Of a stretch of DNA of 64,000 bases, positions 17,267-26,143 are shown one piece after another. The notes beneath the pieces were generated by a model. It was not told the DNA's origin, did no database searches, and saw only the letters and a program-made list of their open reading frames with translations. Origin of the DNA: Thermoleptolyngbya sichuanensis A183 (GTDB lineage: Bacteria; Cyanobacteriota; Cyanobacteriia; Elainellales; Elainellaceae); assembly GCF_013177315.1 (NCBI RefSeq), contig NZ_CP053661.1, positions 806,001 to 870,000 on the forward strand. The letters are read 5' to 3'. Position numbers and translations under genes: made by a program. The number at the start of each line of letters is the position of its first letter. Within the stretch, counting starts at the first letter, position 1.

Positions 17267-18004
17267 TTAGCAAGCGCCACTCTTGTTCAGCACAGCTTGA
17301 ATCGTCTTGAGAATGAGCTGGATGTCGTAGCCAACGGACCACTTCTTCTGATAGGCCAGATCCATTTTGACGATTTCTTCAAAGTCTTTGACCGTGGAGC
17401 GCCCGTTTGCTTGCCATTCTCCGGTGATTCCGGGTTTTACGGCGAGGCGCTGGAAGTGGTGGGGGCTGTATTTCGACACTTCATCCTGGGTGGGGGGACG
17501 GGTTCCAACCAGGCTCATCTGGCCCATCAAGACGTTCCAAAACTGGGGCAGTTCGTCGAGGCTGGTTCGGCGGAGAAATCGCCCGACGCGAGTGATTCTG
17601 GGGTCTTTTTCGTTCTTGAAAATGAGTCCTTGAGCTTCGTTTTTAACTAGGTGCTTGACCTTATCGGCATCGACGACCATTGAGCGGAACTTCCAGATGC
17701 GGAAAAACTGACCGTTAAGTCCGCAGCGGATTTGGCTGTAGAAGATGGGCCCGGGGTCGTCTACCCAGATGGCGATCGCCACTGGAATCAGGATTACGCC
17801 TGTAATCGCCAGCCCCACCAGTGCGCCCAGAACATCAATCAAGCGCTTTGCCTTACTGGTCACCGAGGGATGCACTTCCTTCAATTCGGCTCGTCGCTCA
17901 GCGATTTGCATCAGTCTTGAGGAGTAGTTCATGACGGAAGAAGGTTGGCTGGAGGTGACTATCACGGTTTGCTTGCGCTCCTTCACGGTGAGTGGACTGG
18001 ACAA
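17267..18004 (-). CDS. Bacterial sugar transferase (polyprenyl-phosphate glycosyl-1-phosphate transferase)
   Basis: The 245-residue product is a WbaP/CpsE-type sugar transferase that moves a sugar-1-phosphate from an NDP-sugar to undecaprenyl phosphate, the first step of exopolysaccharide or O-antigen synthesis. It has one membrane anchor (about residues 55-80), then the family blocks [48 protein letters not shown] and [11 protein letters not shown], and near the end [14 protein letters not shown]. It is the short form without the extra N-terminal helices. The start at 18004 is possible; an internal ATG at 17932 is the alternative. No other polysaccharide genes adjoin it, although an NDP-sugar pyrophosphorylase lies 3 kb away. 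Confidence 0.88.
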   Translation of the reverse strand: MSSPLTVKERKQTVIVTSSQPSSVMNYSSRLMQIAERRAELKEVHPSVTSKAKRLIDVLGALVGLAITGVILIPVAIAIWVDDPGPIFYSQIRCGLNGQFFRIWKFRSMVVDADKVKHLVKNEAQGLIFKNEKDPRITRVGRFLRRTSLDELPQFWNVLMGQMSLVGTRPPTQDEVSKYSPHHFQRLAVKPGITGEWQANGRSTVKDFEEIVKMDLAYQKKWSVGYDIQLILKTIQAVLNKSGAC

Positions 18005-19147
18005 GGAGAATGATTTGAGAATTCATCAGTTCTGGTTAGCTCCTGGTATCTATGCTATGAAGTCGCCCCCAAGCCTGGATAGAACCGTATGCCAAGGTTG
18101 CCCGAAGCTTTAATTTGTTCGAGGCTTTTTTAAAGTTCCGGTAGGGAAGCAACGTATCAGGTTCTGCTCACAAAGATCGGAACGTTTTGACATAGGAAAC
18201 AGTCCCCGAAATGCCATTTGTTTCAGGGTTTGCTCAGTAAATACTGAACAGATGTGACTTTTTCTTGCTACTCGAACAAACTCCTTAATACTGAGGAGGA
18301 TATTCCTGTCCTCAGTGATTCGATCAGGACAACCGTGGATTTTCTGAAGCTATCTTCTGGGGCATTTTGTGGTCTTGAAATCGCAGATTAAATGAACAAT
18401 TGCAAGAGCAGCCCTAGTCAGCGCGATCGCCCAGTCAATGTGATGCAGGTCTAGATGATGCAGGTCTGCCAGTCTATATCAGGGAGACATTATTAGGGAG
18501 ACATCACAAAGAGAGACGCTCGACTCGCTGACCCCGACTCAAGCGGTTCAGGGAAAAAAGACCAGTCTGTCACCCTGTGGCTGTTTGTAGCGCTTCTCGT
18601 AGATCCTCGATCGGTACACCCTTACGTGGATAAGTGATATCCAAACACGCTATCTCAGTATTCGTGAAACGACGTTGTGATCCGGAGGGTGGCTAATCTT
18701 TTACACTTAAAGTTCTCCTTTTCTCGGTAGAAATTCTGAGAGCGGTTCTTGCTTGCCCCTACCTTGCCCCTACCTGGGTCGGAACAATTTGTTCTCCGAC
18801 CCAGGCGCTTTAGCCCAAGCTTTAGCCCAATCAGTAGGGGCGATCGCCAAAGCAGGTATAGATTGCCAGCGCCCTCAAGCGCCAGCAGCATCAAGTGCCA
18901 AGGCGACCTGGTATTCGTTTGCCTGATAAACCTCAAGGCGTTCGCAGACACAGCCCCGTTTGCTGGCAACCTGTAATCAAATCTTGCTCTAAGCCTTGCT
19001 CTAAACGTCCTTTAAGATGGGCATCCCAGACAACAGGTGACCTCTGGCAGGACAGATCAGCCAGGCTCCGAACTCCATCTGTCGCAAGAAAGTTTGTAAG
19101 ATTGTTGGGTGTCTGCTGTGTGAGTGAAAGATTGAGGGACAACATCC
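18005..19147. other. 1.1-kb stretch without a credible gene
   Basis: No open frame here has a convincing product. The stretch holds two short direct repeats (GATGCAGGTCT near 18442 and 18457; AGGGAGACAT near 18481 and 18496), the strong palindrome at 18773, and HIP1 sites. It is the longest empty stretch in the window and could hide an RNA gene or decayed DNA. Confidence 0.5.
18773..18805. repeat. Long palindrome, 11-bp outer arms
   Basis: CCTGGGTCGGA (18773-18783) and TCCGACCCAGG (18795-18805) pair exactly, and the inner ACAA/TTGT adds more pairs. No T-run follows on either strand, so it is not a plain terminator. Confidence 0.7.
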
Positions 19148-19513
19148 ATGCGCCAAATCAACTTTGTCGTCATCTTTGTGATTTGTCTGGCCCTAGTGCT
19201 GTTTGGCATCGAAAATACTGAGCCTGCGGTCATTCATGTGGTGGAGGGGCTAGATCTTCAGGCTCCGCTGTCGATCGAGCTTTTGCTGGCAATGGGCATT
19301 GGCGCAGTCTTGGCTTGGGTCTTTAGCGTGTGGAATCAAATTCAAAATTTGCTGGAGTCCGGGCGCGAGTTGCGGCAGCGAGATGTGCGGATTCAGGAAT
19401 TGGAACAAGACATCCAGCGCTACAAGGTGGAGTTGGAAGAACAGCAGCGCCTGCTGCCCGCTTCGCAGCCTGCCCCTCAAGACGTGGAAGTGACCGAGGT
19501 CTTTGCCAAGTAG
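19148..19513 (+). CDS. LapA / DUF1049 family membrane protein
   Basis: This 121-residue protein matches the LapA-type DUF1049 family. Two membrane helices are visible (about residues 5-21 and 42-62), including the common text VICLALVLFGIENTEPAVIH, followed by a coiled-coil tail rich in Glu and Gln (about 68-103). Enterobacterial LapA helps control lipopolysaccharide assembly with LapB; what the cyanobacterial version does is not established. A 30-codon membrane peptide gene and scpA follow closely on the same strand and may form one transcript. Confidence 0.78.
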   Translation: MRQINFVVIFVICLALVLFGIENTEPAVIHVVEGLDLQAPLSIELLLAMGIGAVLAWVFSVWNQIQNLLESGRELRQRDVRIQELEQDIQRYKVELEEQQRLLPASQPAPQDVEVTEVFAK

Positions 19514-19553
19514 GTGTCCTCCCTGGCGCAGGAATAGCCGCAGGGTCAATCGC

Positions 19554-19646
19554 ATGGTCAACATTGCCAGTCTGTGGGTGCCGCTATTATTGCTGGGTCT
19601 GATTGGGTTGATGGCTGGTTATTTCGTCTACATTAGTACCCAATAG
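19554..19646 (+). CDS. Possible 30-residue single-helix membrane peptide
   Basis: An ATG at 19554 opens a 30-codon frame ending TAG at 19644-19646. The product is MVNIASLWVP, then an unbroken hydrophobic helix (LLLLGLIGLMAGYFVYI), then STQ. It lies 40 bp after the lapA-like gene and 36 bp before scpA on the same strand. The form recalls the small one-helix subunits of photosynthetic complexes, but I do not recognise it as any named subunit. It could also be a chance frame. Conservation in related genomes would decide. Confidence 0.4.
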   Translation: MVNIASLWVPLLLLGLIGLMAGYFVYISTQ

Positions 19647-19682
19647 AGATTAGTCCTTAGGGAAACTGGGGCTGCCTGGCAA

Positions 19683-20528
19683 ATGTCTCTTTCGCTAGCG
19701 CAAAATGCGATCGCCCTGCTGATCGACCTGTCTGAACGGGGCGAAATTGACCCCTGGGATGTCAAGGTTATCGACGTTATTGACCGATTTCTCAGCCAGC
19801 TTAAACCCTTGCAAGCGGTGGAGGCCGGCCGTGCCCCCTATGAGGCTGACTTGTCCGAGTCGGGTCAGGCATTTCTCTATGCCTCTATGCTGGTGCTGCT
19901 CAAGGCTGACACACTCGCCCGCACCACTCAAGACGAAGCGCCGTTAGAAGACGAGTTTCTGGAAGAATCTGACGGGACTGCGGGTGCGCCCTTGCCCCTC
20001 AGCCTGGAGCGGCGGTTGCGGCGGAGAGCGGTGGCCCGACCGATGCAAAGTCGCCAAGTGACGCTGCAAGAGCTCATTTCTCAGCTAGAGATGATGGCGG
20101 CGGCGGTGTCCGACCCCCGCCCTCGACAGCGCGTTCGTCGTCCCCGTCCTCAGTCGCGTAGTCAGGCGGTGCGCGTCATTACCCAACTGGCTCACCAGGA
20201 AAACCTGTCTGAGATTGCCGCTGCGCTGGAGCAGTTTTTGCAAGAGCATTGGGACGCGATGAGCCAGGGCGATGAGTGGATGGAGTTTGAGCAGTTGCTA
20301 GAACTGTGGGTCGCGTCGGACGCAGCAGCAGAGACCCGACAAGAGGGACACCATGCAACGCCTCAGGGCGATCGGGTGGGGGTTTTTTGGGCGCTCCTTT
20401 ATCTCTCTGCCCAATCTAAGGTAGAACTGCTCCAGGAAGAGTTCTATCAGGATTTGCGGGTGCGGAGTCTGGCGGAATCTGAGACGGATTCCCTGGAAAA
20501 CTCTGCTGTGTCCAACTTGCTGGATTAG
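19683..20528 (+). CDS. scpA: Segregation and condensation protein A (ScpA)
   Basis: The 281-residue product belongs to the ScpA kleisin family, which bridges the heads of SMC together with ScpB to organise and segregate the chromosome. The N-terminal family block is clear: LAQNAIALLIDLSERGEIDP, DVKVIDVIDRFLSQL and a following helix FLYASMLVLLKADTLAR. An acidic, Arg-rich middle (about 85-160) is variable in the family, and the C-terminal winged-helix region reads RVGVFWALLYLSAQSKVELLQ. No smc or scpB gene is in the window. A 26-bp tandem duplication covers the stop codon. Confidence 0.87.
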   Translation: MSLSLAQNAIALLIDLSERGEIDPWDVKVIDVIDRFLSQLKPLQAVEAGRAPYEADLSESGQAFLYASMLVLLKADTLARTTQDEAPLEDEFLEESDGTAGAPLPLSLERRLRRRAVARPMQSRQVTLQELISQLEMMAAAVSDPRPRQRVRRPRPQSRSQAVRVITQLAHQENLSEIAAALEQFLQEHWDAMSQGDEWMEFEQLLELWVASDAAAETRQEGHHATPQGDRVGVFWALLYLSAQSKVELLQEEFYQDLRVRSLAESETDSLENSAVSNLLD

Positions 20529-20554
20529 CTGCTGTGTCCAACTTGCTGGATTAG
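20503..20554. repeat. Perfect 26-bp tandem duplication across the scpA stop codon
   Basis: CTGCTGTGTCCAACTTGCTG and the following GATTAG occur twice head to tail (20503-20528, 20529-20554). The first copy ends exactly with the scpA stop codon; the second lies downstream. The remaining gene-free stretch to 20924 shows nothing else that I can name. Confidence 0.88.
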
Positions 20555-20924
20555 ATAGAGGGAGGCTAGGGTATGGAAGGGGTTTCGTCCCGTTACGGTT
20601 TCGTTCCGTCACGACTGAATCAATTTCTGAATTGGTCTAGTGGGTTTGGAAATTGGTTTAGATCACGCATAGTCTCAGGAGGAGTCATTTCAGGATGAGC
20701 GCGGCTAGAACCGGTTTCTGTGAAGGGATACTCAAGGCTTAACTAGAGTTTCTTCCAACCTGTTTTGCTGGCAAAGATTCTGTGAATTCCGTAGCCGCTG
20801 CTCGGGCCGATTCCTAAAATCAGGGAACACTAAGTTAGATTACGTAGAGTTAACTTTCTTCTGTCTGTAGTAAATTATTCCACGCCAACCCAAGCAAATT
20901 GCCCCAAAGGTTAGAGCAAACGCT

Positions 20925-22091
20925 ATGAAAGCCATGATCCTCGCTGCTGGTAAGGGAACTCGTGTGCGTCCCATCACCTACACGATTCCCAAGCCGATGA
21001 TTCCCATTCTGCAAAAGCCCGTGATGGAGTTCCTGCTAGAGCTGCTGCGGCAGCACGGCTTCGATGAAATCATGGTGAACGTGAGTCACCTGGCTTACGA
21101 AATCGAGAGCTATTTCCGTGATGGACAGCGCTTTGGCGTGCAAATTGCCTATTCCTTTGAAGGGCGGATTGTGGATGGTCAACTCGAAGGTCAGGCTATC
21201 GGTTCTGCGGGCGGAATGCGGAAGATTCAGGACTTTGCGCCGTTTTTTGACGATACGTTCGTGGTGCTGTGTGGTGACGCGCTGATCGACCTGAATTTGA
21301 CCGAGGCGGTGCGCTGGCATCGAGAAAAGGGGGCGATCGCCACCATTATTATGAAAGACGTGCCCCGCGAAGAGGTGTCGAGCTATGGGGTCGTGGTGAC
21401 GGACGAGTCGGGCCGCATCCAAACCTTCCAAGAAAAGCCCTCGGTCGAAGAAGCCCTCAGCACCACAATCAACACCGGGATTTATATCTTTGAGCCAGAA
21501 ATTTTCGACTACATTCCTTCCGGTGTGGAATATGACATTGGCAGTGAGCTATTCCCCAAGCTGGTTGAAAAGGGCGCACCCTTCTACGGCATTTCGATGG
21601 ATTTTGAGTGGGTGGATATTGGCAAAGTGCCTGACTACTGGCACGCTATTCGCAGCGTGTTGCGGGGCGAAGTCAAGAATGTCGAAATTCCTGGACGAGA
21701 AGTGCGCCCCGGCATCTATACGGGCATCAATGTCGCAGTGAATTGGGACAAGGTAGACATCCAGGGCCCGGTATACATTGGCGGCATGACCAAGATCGAG
21801 GACGGCGCACGCATTGTCGGCCCGTCGATGATTGGCCCAAACTGCCACATTTGCAGCGGCGCAACGGTTGATAACAGCGTGATTTTTGAATATTCGCGCC
21901 TGGGGCCGGGCGTGCGCTTGGTCGATAAGCTCGTGTTTGGTCGCTATTGCGTGGACAAGACAGGCGCATCCATTGATGTGCAGGCGGCCGCGCTCGACTG
22001 GCTGATCGCTGACACACGGGGCGACATTCCTGCCGAAACGCCAATCGAGCATCAGGCGATTACGGAACTGCTGAGCGCTGAGACTCGATAG
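20925..22091 (+). CDS. NDP-sugar pyrophosphorylase (mannose-1-phosphate guanylyltransferase-like)
   Basis: The 388-residue enzyme has an N-terminal nucleotidyltransferase domain that makes NDP-sugars from NTP and sugar-1-phosphate, and a C-terminal left-handed beta-helix. The signature MKAMILAAGKGTRVRPITY with KPMIPI gives the nucleotide-binding loop. The catalytic region contains VVLCGDALIDLNL and FQEKPS, and sugar binding involves NTGIYIFEPE. The hexapeptide repeats lie around residues 260-340 (for example GPVYIGGMTKIEDGARIVGPS). The nucleotide and sugar cannot be fixed from sequence; GDP-mannose or dTDP/UDP-glucose are likely. It fits with envelope or exopolysaccharide synthesis. Confidence 0.85.
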   Translation: MKAMILAAGKGTRVRPITYTIPKPMIPILQKPVMEFLLELLRQHGFDEIMVNVSHLAYEIESYFRDGQRFGVQIAYSFEGRIVDGQLEGQAIGSAGGMRKIQDFAPFFDDTFVVLCGDALIDLNLTEAVRWHREKGAIATIIMKDVPREEVSSYGVVVTDESGRIQTFQEKPSVEEALSTTINTGIYIFEPEIFDYIPSGVEYDIGSELFPKLVEKGAPFYGISMDFEWVDIGKVPDYWHAIRSVLRGEVKNVEIPGREVRPGIYTGINVAVNWDKVDIQGPVYIGGMTKIEDGARIVGPSMIGPNCHICSGATVDNSVIFEYSRLGPGVRLVDKLVFGRYCVDKTGASIDVQAAALDWLIADTRGDIPAETPIEHQAITELLSAETR

Positions 22092-22229
22092 ATCAGCAGA
22101 CTTGAGGGGGCGATCGCGCGTCTTCGGCAACCCAAAAGGGCGATCGCGCTGACACGGCTCCCATACAGCTCACACAGGCTCACATAATCTGTAAATAATC
22201 TGTAAATCGAACGAAATCAAACGAATTAG

Positions 22230-22258
22230 GCGGGACGTTCTGGTACGGAGCGTCCCGC
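22230..22258 (+). terminator. Hairpin between the pyrophosphorylase and ffh genes
   Basis: GCGGGACG and CGTCCCGC form a perfect 8-bp stem with a 13-base loop, followed by TTGCTCTATT. The T-content is modest, so termination is plausible but not certain. It splits a 310-bp gene-free stretch. Confidence 0.5.
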
Positions 22259-22401
22259 TTGCTCTATTCCGCTTTCGGTATCCCGCTTTTTGTGTACACG
22301 CCCAATAACGCTAGGATAGAGATCCAAAAGACTTCACATCGCCAGTCACAAATCCACCTCCAATTCACCCCTGATTTCACTTACGACTCATACGATTCAC
22401 T

Positions 22402-23874
22402 ATGTTTGAAGCCCTAGCCGATCGCCTTGAAGGAGCCTGGAAAAAACTTCGCGGCCAAGATAAAATCTCCGAAGCTAATATCCAAGAGGCCTTGCGCGAA
22501 GTGCGGCGGGCCCTGCTGGAGGCGGACGTAAACCTCCAGGTGGTGAAAGATTTCGTCGCAGAGGTGCAGGAAAAGGCGCTGGGGGCTGAGGTTATTTCTG
22601 GCGTTCGTCCCGACCAGCAGTTCATCAAAATCGTCCATGACCAGCTTGTAGAGGTTATGGGAGAAACCAACGTTCCCCTCGCCGAGGCGGAGTCTGCGCC
22701 GACCATCGTGCTGATGGCGGGTCTTCAGGGTACGGGTAAAACGACGGCTACAGCAAAGCTAGCGCTGCATCTCCGCAAGCAGAATCGCAGCACGCTGCTG
22801 GTGGCGACGGACGTGTATCGCCCCGCTGCGATCGACCAGCTCATTACGCTGGGTAAACAGATCAACGTGCCCGTGTTTGAGCTAGGCACGGATGCTAACC
22901 CGGTAGAAATTGCTCGACAGGGCGTTGCCAAAGCCAGAGAAGACGGCATTAACACAGTCATCATCGACACGGCAGGTCGCCTGCAAATCGATGAGGACAT
23001 GATGGACGAGCTAGCACAGATCAAAGACACCGTGCAGCCCCACGAAGTGCTGCTGGTGGTGGACGCGATGACAGGGCAAGAGGCGGCAAGCCTCACCCGC
23101 ACGTTTCACGACCGCATCGGCATTACGGGCGCAATTTTGACCAAGCTAGATGGCGACACGCGGGGCGGCGCGGCCCTGTCGGTACGGCAGATCTCGGGGC
23201 AGCCGATTAAGTTTGTGGGCGTGGGCGAAAAGGTGGAGGCGCTCCAGCCGTTCTATCCCGACCGGATGGCATCCCGCATTTTGGGTATGGGCGACGTGCT
23301 GACGCTGGTCGAAAAAGCCCAGGAAGAAGTCGGTATCGCCGAAGCCGAAAAGCTGCAAGAGAAAATCCTCAATGCCCAGTTTGACTTTGACGACTTTTTG
23401 AAGCAGACTCGCTTGCTGAAAGCGATGGGGTCGCTGGGCGGCATCATGAAAATGATCCCCGGCTTGAACAAGATTTCGAGCGAACAGCTAGAGCAGGGCG
23501 AGGTGCAGCTCAAGCGGGCAGAGGCAATGATCAACTCTATGACCCGCGAGGAGCGCAAAAACCCGGATTTGCTCTCTAGTTCCCCTAGCCGCCGCCGCCG
23601 CATTGCTAAGGGTGCAGGCTATGGACTAGACGACGTGAGCAAGCTGGTCAGCGACTTCCAAAAGATGCGATCGCTCATGCAGCAAATGGGCCAGGGACAG
23701 ATGCCGGGGATGGGGCTGCCGGGGATGGGCGGTGGCGGCCTCTTTGGTGGGGGCGCTCCTGCGATGGGCGGCCCGCGCAACGCCTCACCTCCCGGCTGGC
23801 GCGGCTATCCTGGTGGGCCACCCTCTAAGAAAAAGAAAAAGGACAAGAAAAAGAAGGGGTTTGGAACCCTCTAG
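22402..23874 (+). CDS. ffh: Signal recognition particle protein Ffh
   Basis: The 490-residue product is Ffh, the GTPase of the signal recognition particle that brings ribosomes making membrane proteins to FtsY. The N domain spans about residues 1-85. The G domain has the P-loop LQGTGKTTATAKL (about 109-121), DTAGRLQIDEDMMDELA and TKLDGDTRGGAALS. The M domain, which binds the SRP RNA and signal peptides, includes GGIMKMIPGLNK, ERKNPDLL and the RRRRIAKG motif. The C-terminus is extended, with a Gly/Met-rich stretch and a lysine-rich tail (KKKKKDKKKKG), as is common in cyanobacteria. A terminator follows. Confidence 0.96.
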   Translation: MFEALADRLEGAWKKLRGQDKISEANIQEALREVRRALLEADVNLQVVKDFVAEVQEKALGAEVISGVRPDQQFIKIVHDQLVEVMGETNVPLAEAESAPTIVLMAGLQGTGKTTATAKLALHLRKQNRSTLLVATDVYRPAAIDQLITLGKQINVPVFELGTDANPVEIARQGVAKAREDGINTVIIDTAGRLQIDEDMMDELAQIKDTVQPHEVLLVVDAMTGQEAASLTRTFHDRIGITGAILTKLDGDTRGGAALSVRQISGQPIKFVGVGEKVEALQPFYPDRMASRILGMGDVLTLVEKAQEEVGIAEAEKLQEKILNAQFDFDDFLKQTRLLKAMGSLGGIMKMIPGLNKISSEQLEQGEVQLKRAEAMINSMTREERKNPDLLSSSPSRRRRIAKGAGYGLDDVSKLVSDFQKMRSLMQQMGQGQMPGMGLPGMGGGGLFGGGAPAMGGPRNASPPGWRGYPGGPPSKKKKKDKKKKGFGTL

Positions 23875-23911
23875 ACTCGTTATCTTTCGCACAGATTTTT
23901 AACTCGCTATG

Positions 23912-23957
23912 AAAAGGGGGACTCTTCTTGACTCTTTCTAGAAGCTCCCCCTTTTTT
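23912..23957. terminator. Bidirectional terminator between ffh and htpG
   Basis: AAAAGGGGGA (from 23912) and CCCCCTTTTTT (23947-23957) form a hairpin with A-runs and T-runs on the outside, so it can stop transcription from ffh on the plus strand and from htpG on the minus strand. Confidence 0.75.
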
Positions 23958-23989
23958 GCTTGTGCATCTGCCATTCCAGCACCCAATGC

Positions 23990-25960
23990 CTAACGAGTCA
24001 GGCGGGTTAGCACCTGGTTCGAGCGCTCTACGAAGGCCTTCATGCCCTCTGCATCAAACCCCTTCTGGCTCATCAGCGCTAGGTCGTAGATGTGCTGGCA
24101 GAGCAGCGTTGAGAGATCGTCTGAGGCGGCCGAACCATCGGGCTGGAGAATCGTGCCCTGGCTGCGGGACAGCAAGTTTTGCACCAGCGGATGGGCCGTG
24201 TTGACTAGCAGAATGTGTTCCTCTGGGAACGCCATTTCCTGCTGTTGTAGCAGCGCGGTCATTTCCTGGAGGCGGCGCAGGCTTTCGGGCAGCAGCACCA
24301 TCGCGGGCGGCGCGGCTTCGGCATTGTCGGATTTGAGCGCTTCAGTGCGAATCGTCAGCTTGGGCTTGTTCAGCGCCTTTTCAAACAGTTCTTTAATCTG
24401 TTCGCTGCGGGTCTTGTTGGTGGTCGGGTCAATGATGTCGTTTGCCTGGTCTTTATCAATCAGCGTATCGTCAAGTTCCGAATCCACCCGCGAGAAGCGC
24501 ACTTCGGGATATTCTCGCTCCAAGAAGCTGACAAAGTGCGAATCGATGAAGGAATCTAGGAACAGCACCTCTAGCCCCTGGCTCTTGTGCAACTCCACAT
24601 AGGTCGCCTGACCCGACTCATCGTTGCAATAGAAGACGCGGTTTTCGTGGCGCTCTTTCACCCGCTCTAGATAATCCTTGAGCGTGGTGTAGGTTTTGCC
24701 ATCGACCGTGTTGGATGGAGCGGCAGCACCCGACTCCCACACGTCGCCCTCGGCAGTCTGCACTTCTACAGCCGGTTTCTCGGCGGGTGGCTCCTGATAA
24801 GTCGTGCGGAAAATCAGGATATCTTCGACCTGCTTTTTGAACTTGTCGTCGTTCATCGAGCCGAATTTGACAAAGGTGCCCAGGTCTTGCCAACTGCGGA
24901 TGTAGGCTTCGCGGTCGTCGCGGTAGAGTTCCTTGAGGCGATCGCCCACCTTTTTCGCAATATAGTCCGCAATGCGGCGCACTGTGCGATCGTTCTGCAA
25001 GAAGCTGCGCGACACGTTCAGCGGAATGTCGGAGCTATCAATCACGCCCCGCAGCGGCATCAGGAATCGGGGAATCACCTCTTCGCAGTTGTCGCTGACG
25101 AAGACCTGATTGCAGAACAGCTTGATTTGCCCCTTGGTCACGTCCACATCGGGGCGCAGCTTGGGAAAGTAGAGAATGCCGTTTACGACAAAGGGATAAT
25201 CGGTATTCAAATGCACCCACAGCAGCGGGTCTTCCTGGAACGGATAGAGATAGCGATAAAACTCCAGGTAGTCATCCTTGGTCAGCGAACTGGGCGATTC
25301 TTTCCAGGGTGCTTTCTGGCGGTTGATTTGCTCGCCGTCTAGGTAGATCGGCACGGGCATAAAGTCGCAATACTTCCGCACCAACTGCTGAATGCGGGCG
25401 GTTTCCAGGTATTCCTCTTCTTCGTCCTGCAACGTCAGCGTAATTGTGGTGCCCCGCGTCGTGCGATCGGACTCGGACAACTGAAACTCCGTAGACCCGT
25501 CACAATCCCACCGGACGGGCTGAGCGCCATCTTTGTAGGACAGCGTATCGATGCGGACATGCTTCGCCACCATAAAGGACGAATAAAAACCCAGCCCAAA
25601 GTGGCCAATAATCTGCTGATCGCTGCTGGCTTTGTACTTTTCGACAAACTCTTCGGCGCTAGAAAACGCCACCTGATTGATGTACTTTTTTACTTCGTCG
25701 GCGGTCATGCCGATGCCGTTGTCGGACACCGACAGCGTTTTTGCGTCCTTGTCGATTTTGATTTCAATTAGCGGATCGCCCAAATCGCCGGAATATTCGC
25801 CGGAGTGCGACACCATTCGCAGCTTTTGGATCGCGTCTACGGCGTTGGATATCAGCTCCCGCAAGAAGATTTCGTGGTCGGAATAGAGCCACTTCTTGAT
25901 AATCGGGAAAATATTCTCGGTATGAATGGAAATATTGCCCTGTTCCAGAATCGTCGTCAT
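23990..25960 (-). CDS. htpG: Chaperone protein HtpG (Hsp90)
   Basis: This 656-residue protein is bacterial Hsp90. The N-terminal ATPase domain shows the GHKL motifs: LISNAVDAIQKLR (about residues 35-47), VSDNGIGMTADEV (about 79-91) and GHFGLGFYSSFMVA (about 122-135). The middle domain contains VNGILYFPK and a clear SRSFLQNDR catalytic-loop segment, and the C-terminal dimerisation domain ends near LTRLTR. The start is the ATG at 25960 (MTTILEQGNI), since the 22 extra residues upstream are not homologous. In cyanobacteria HtpG helps in heat, cold and light stress and in phycobilisome and chlorophyll enzyme stability. It is a single gene, convergent with ffh. Confidence 0.95.
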   Translation of the reverse strand: MTTILEQGNISIHTENIFPIIKKWLYSDHEIFLRELISNAVDAIQKLRMVSHSGEYSGDLGDPLIEIKIDKDAKTLSVSDNGIGMTADEVKKYINQVAFSSAEEFVEKYKASSDQQIIGHFGLGFYSSFMVAKHVRIDTLSYKDGAQPVRWDCDGSTEFQLSESDRTTRGTTITLTLQDEEEEYLETARIQQLVRKYCDFMPVPIYLDGEQINRQKAPWKESPSSLTKDDYLEFYRYLYPFQEDPLLWVHLNTDYPFVVNGILYFPKLRPDVDVTKGQIKLFCNQVFVSDNCEEVIPRFLMPLRGVIDSSDIPLNVSRSFLQNDRTVRRIADYIAKKVGDRLKELYRDDREAYIRSWQDLGTFVKFGSMNDDKFKKQVEDILIFRTTYQEPPAEKPAVEVQTAEGDVWESGAAAPSNTVDGKTYTTLKDYLERVKERHENRVFYCNDESGQATYVELHKSQGLEVLFLDSFIDSHFVSFLEREYPEVRFSRVDSELDDTLIDKDQANDIIDPTTNKTRSEQIKELFEKALNKPKLTIRTEALKSDNAEAAPPAMVLLPESLRRLQEMTALLQQQEMAFPEEHILLVNTAHPLVQNLLSRSQGTILQPDGSAASDDLSTLLCQHIYDLALMSQKGFDAEGMKAFVERSNQVLTRLTR

Positions 25961-26143
25961 AGGTCTTGGAAGAGAGGGGGAAAGGTTAATGGAATGGAGG
26001 CAGCAGAAGGATGAATTTCGGTGCAATCCTTCGAGCAGGTGATCAATCCTGCGATCGCCTTCTAATTTTAGTCGGCCGGGGTTTCGGTTGCGCGAGTTCG
26101 GATTTCCCTACCAGCGCGAATTTGCAGCCCCATCCGGTTCCCA

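Noticed and set aside
18655-18969. Minus-strand frame of 104 codons in the gap before lapA
   Set aside because: The text is basic and irregular, includes the palindrome, and shows no family pattern.
20573-20701. Small frame of about 42 codons after scpA (MEGVSSRYGF...)
   Set aside because: No recognisable pattern and no ribosome-binding site; it begins within duplicated scpA-end DNA.
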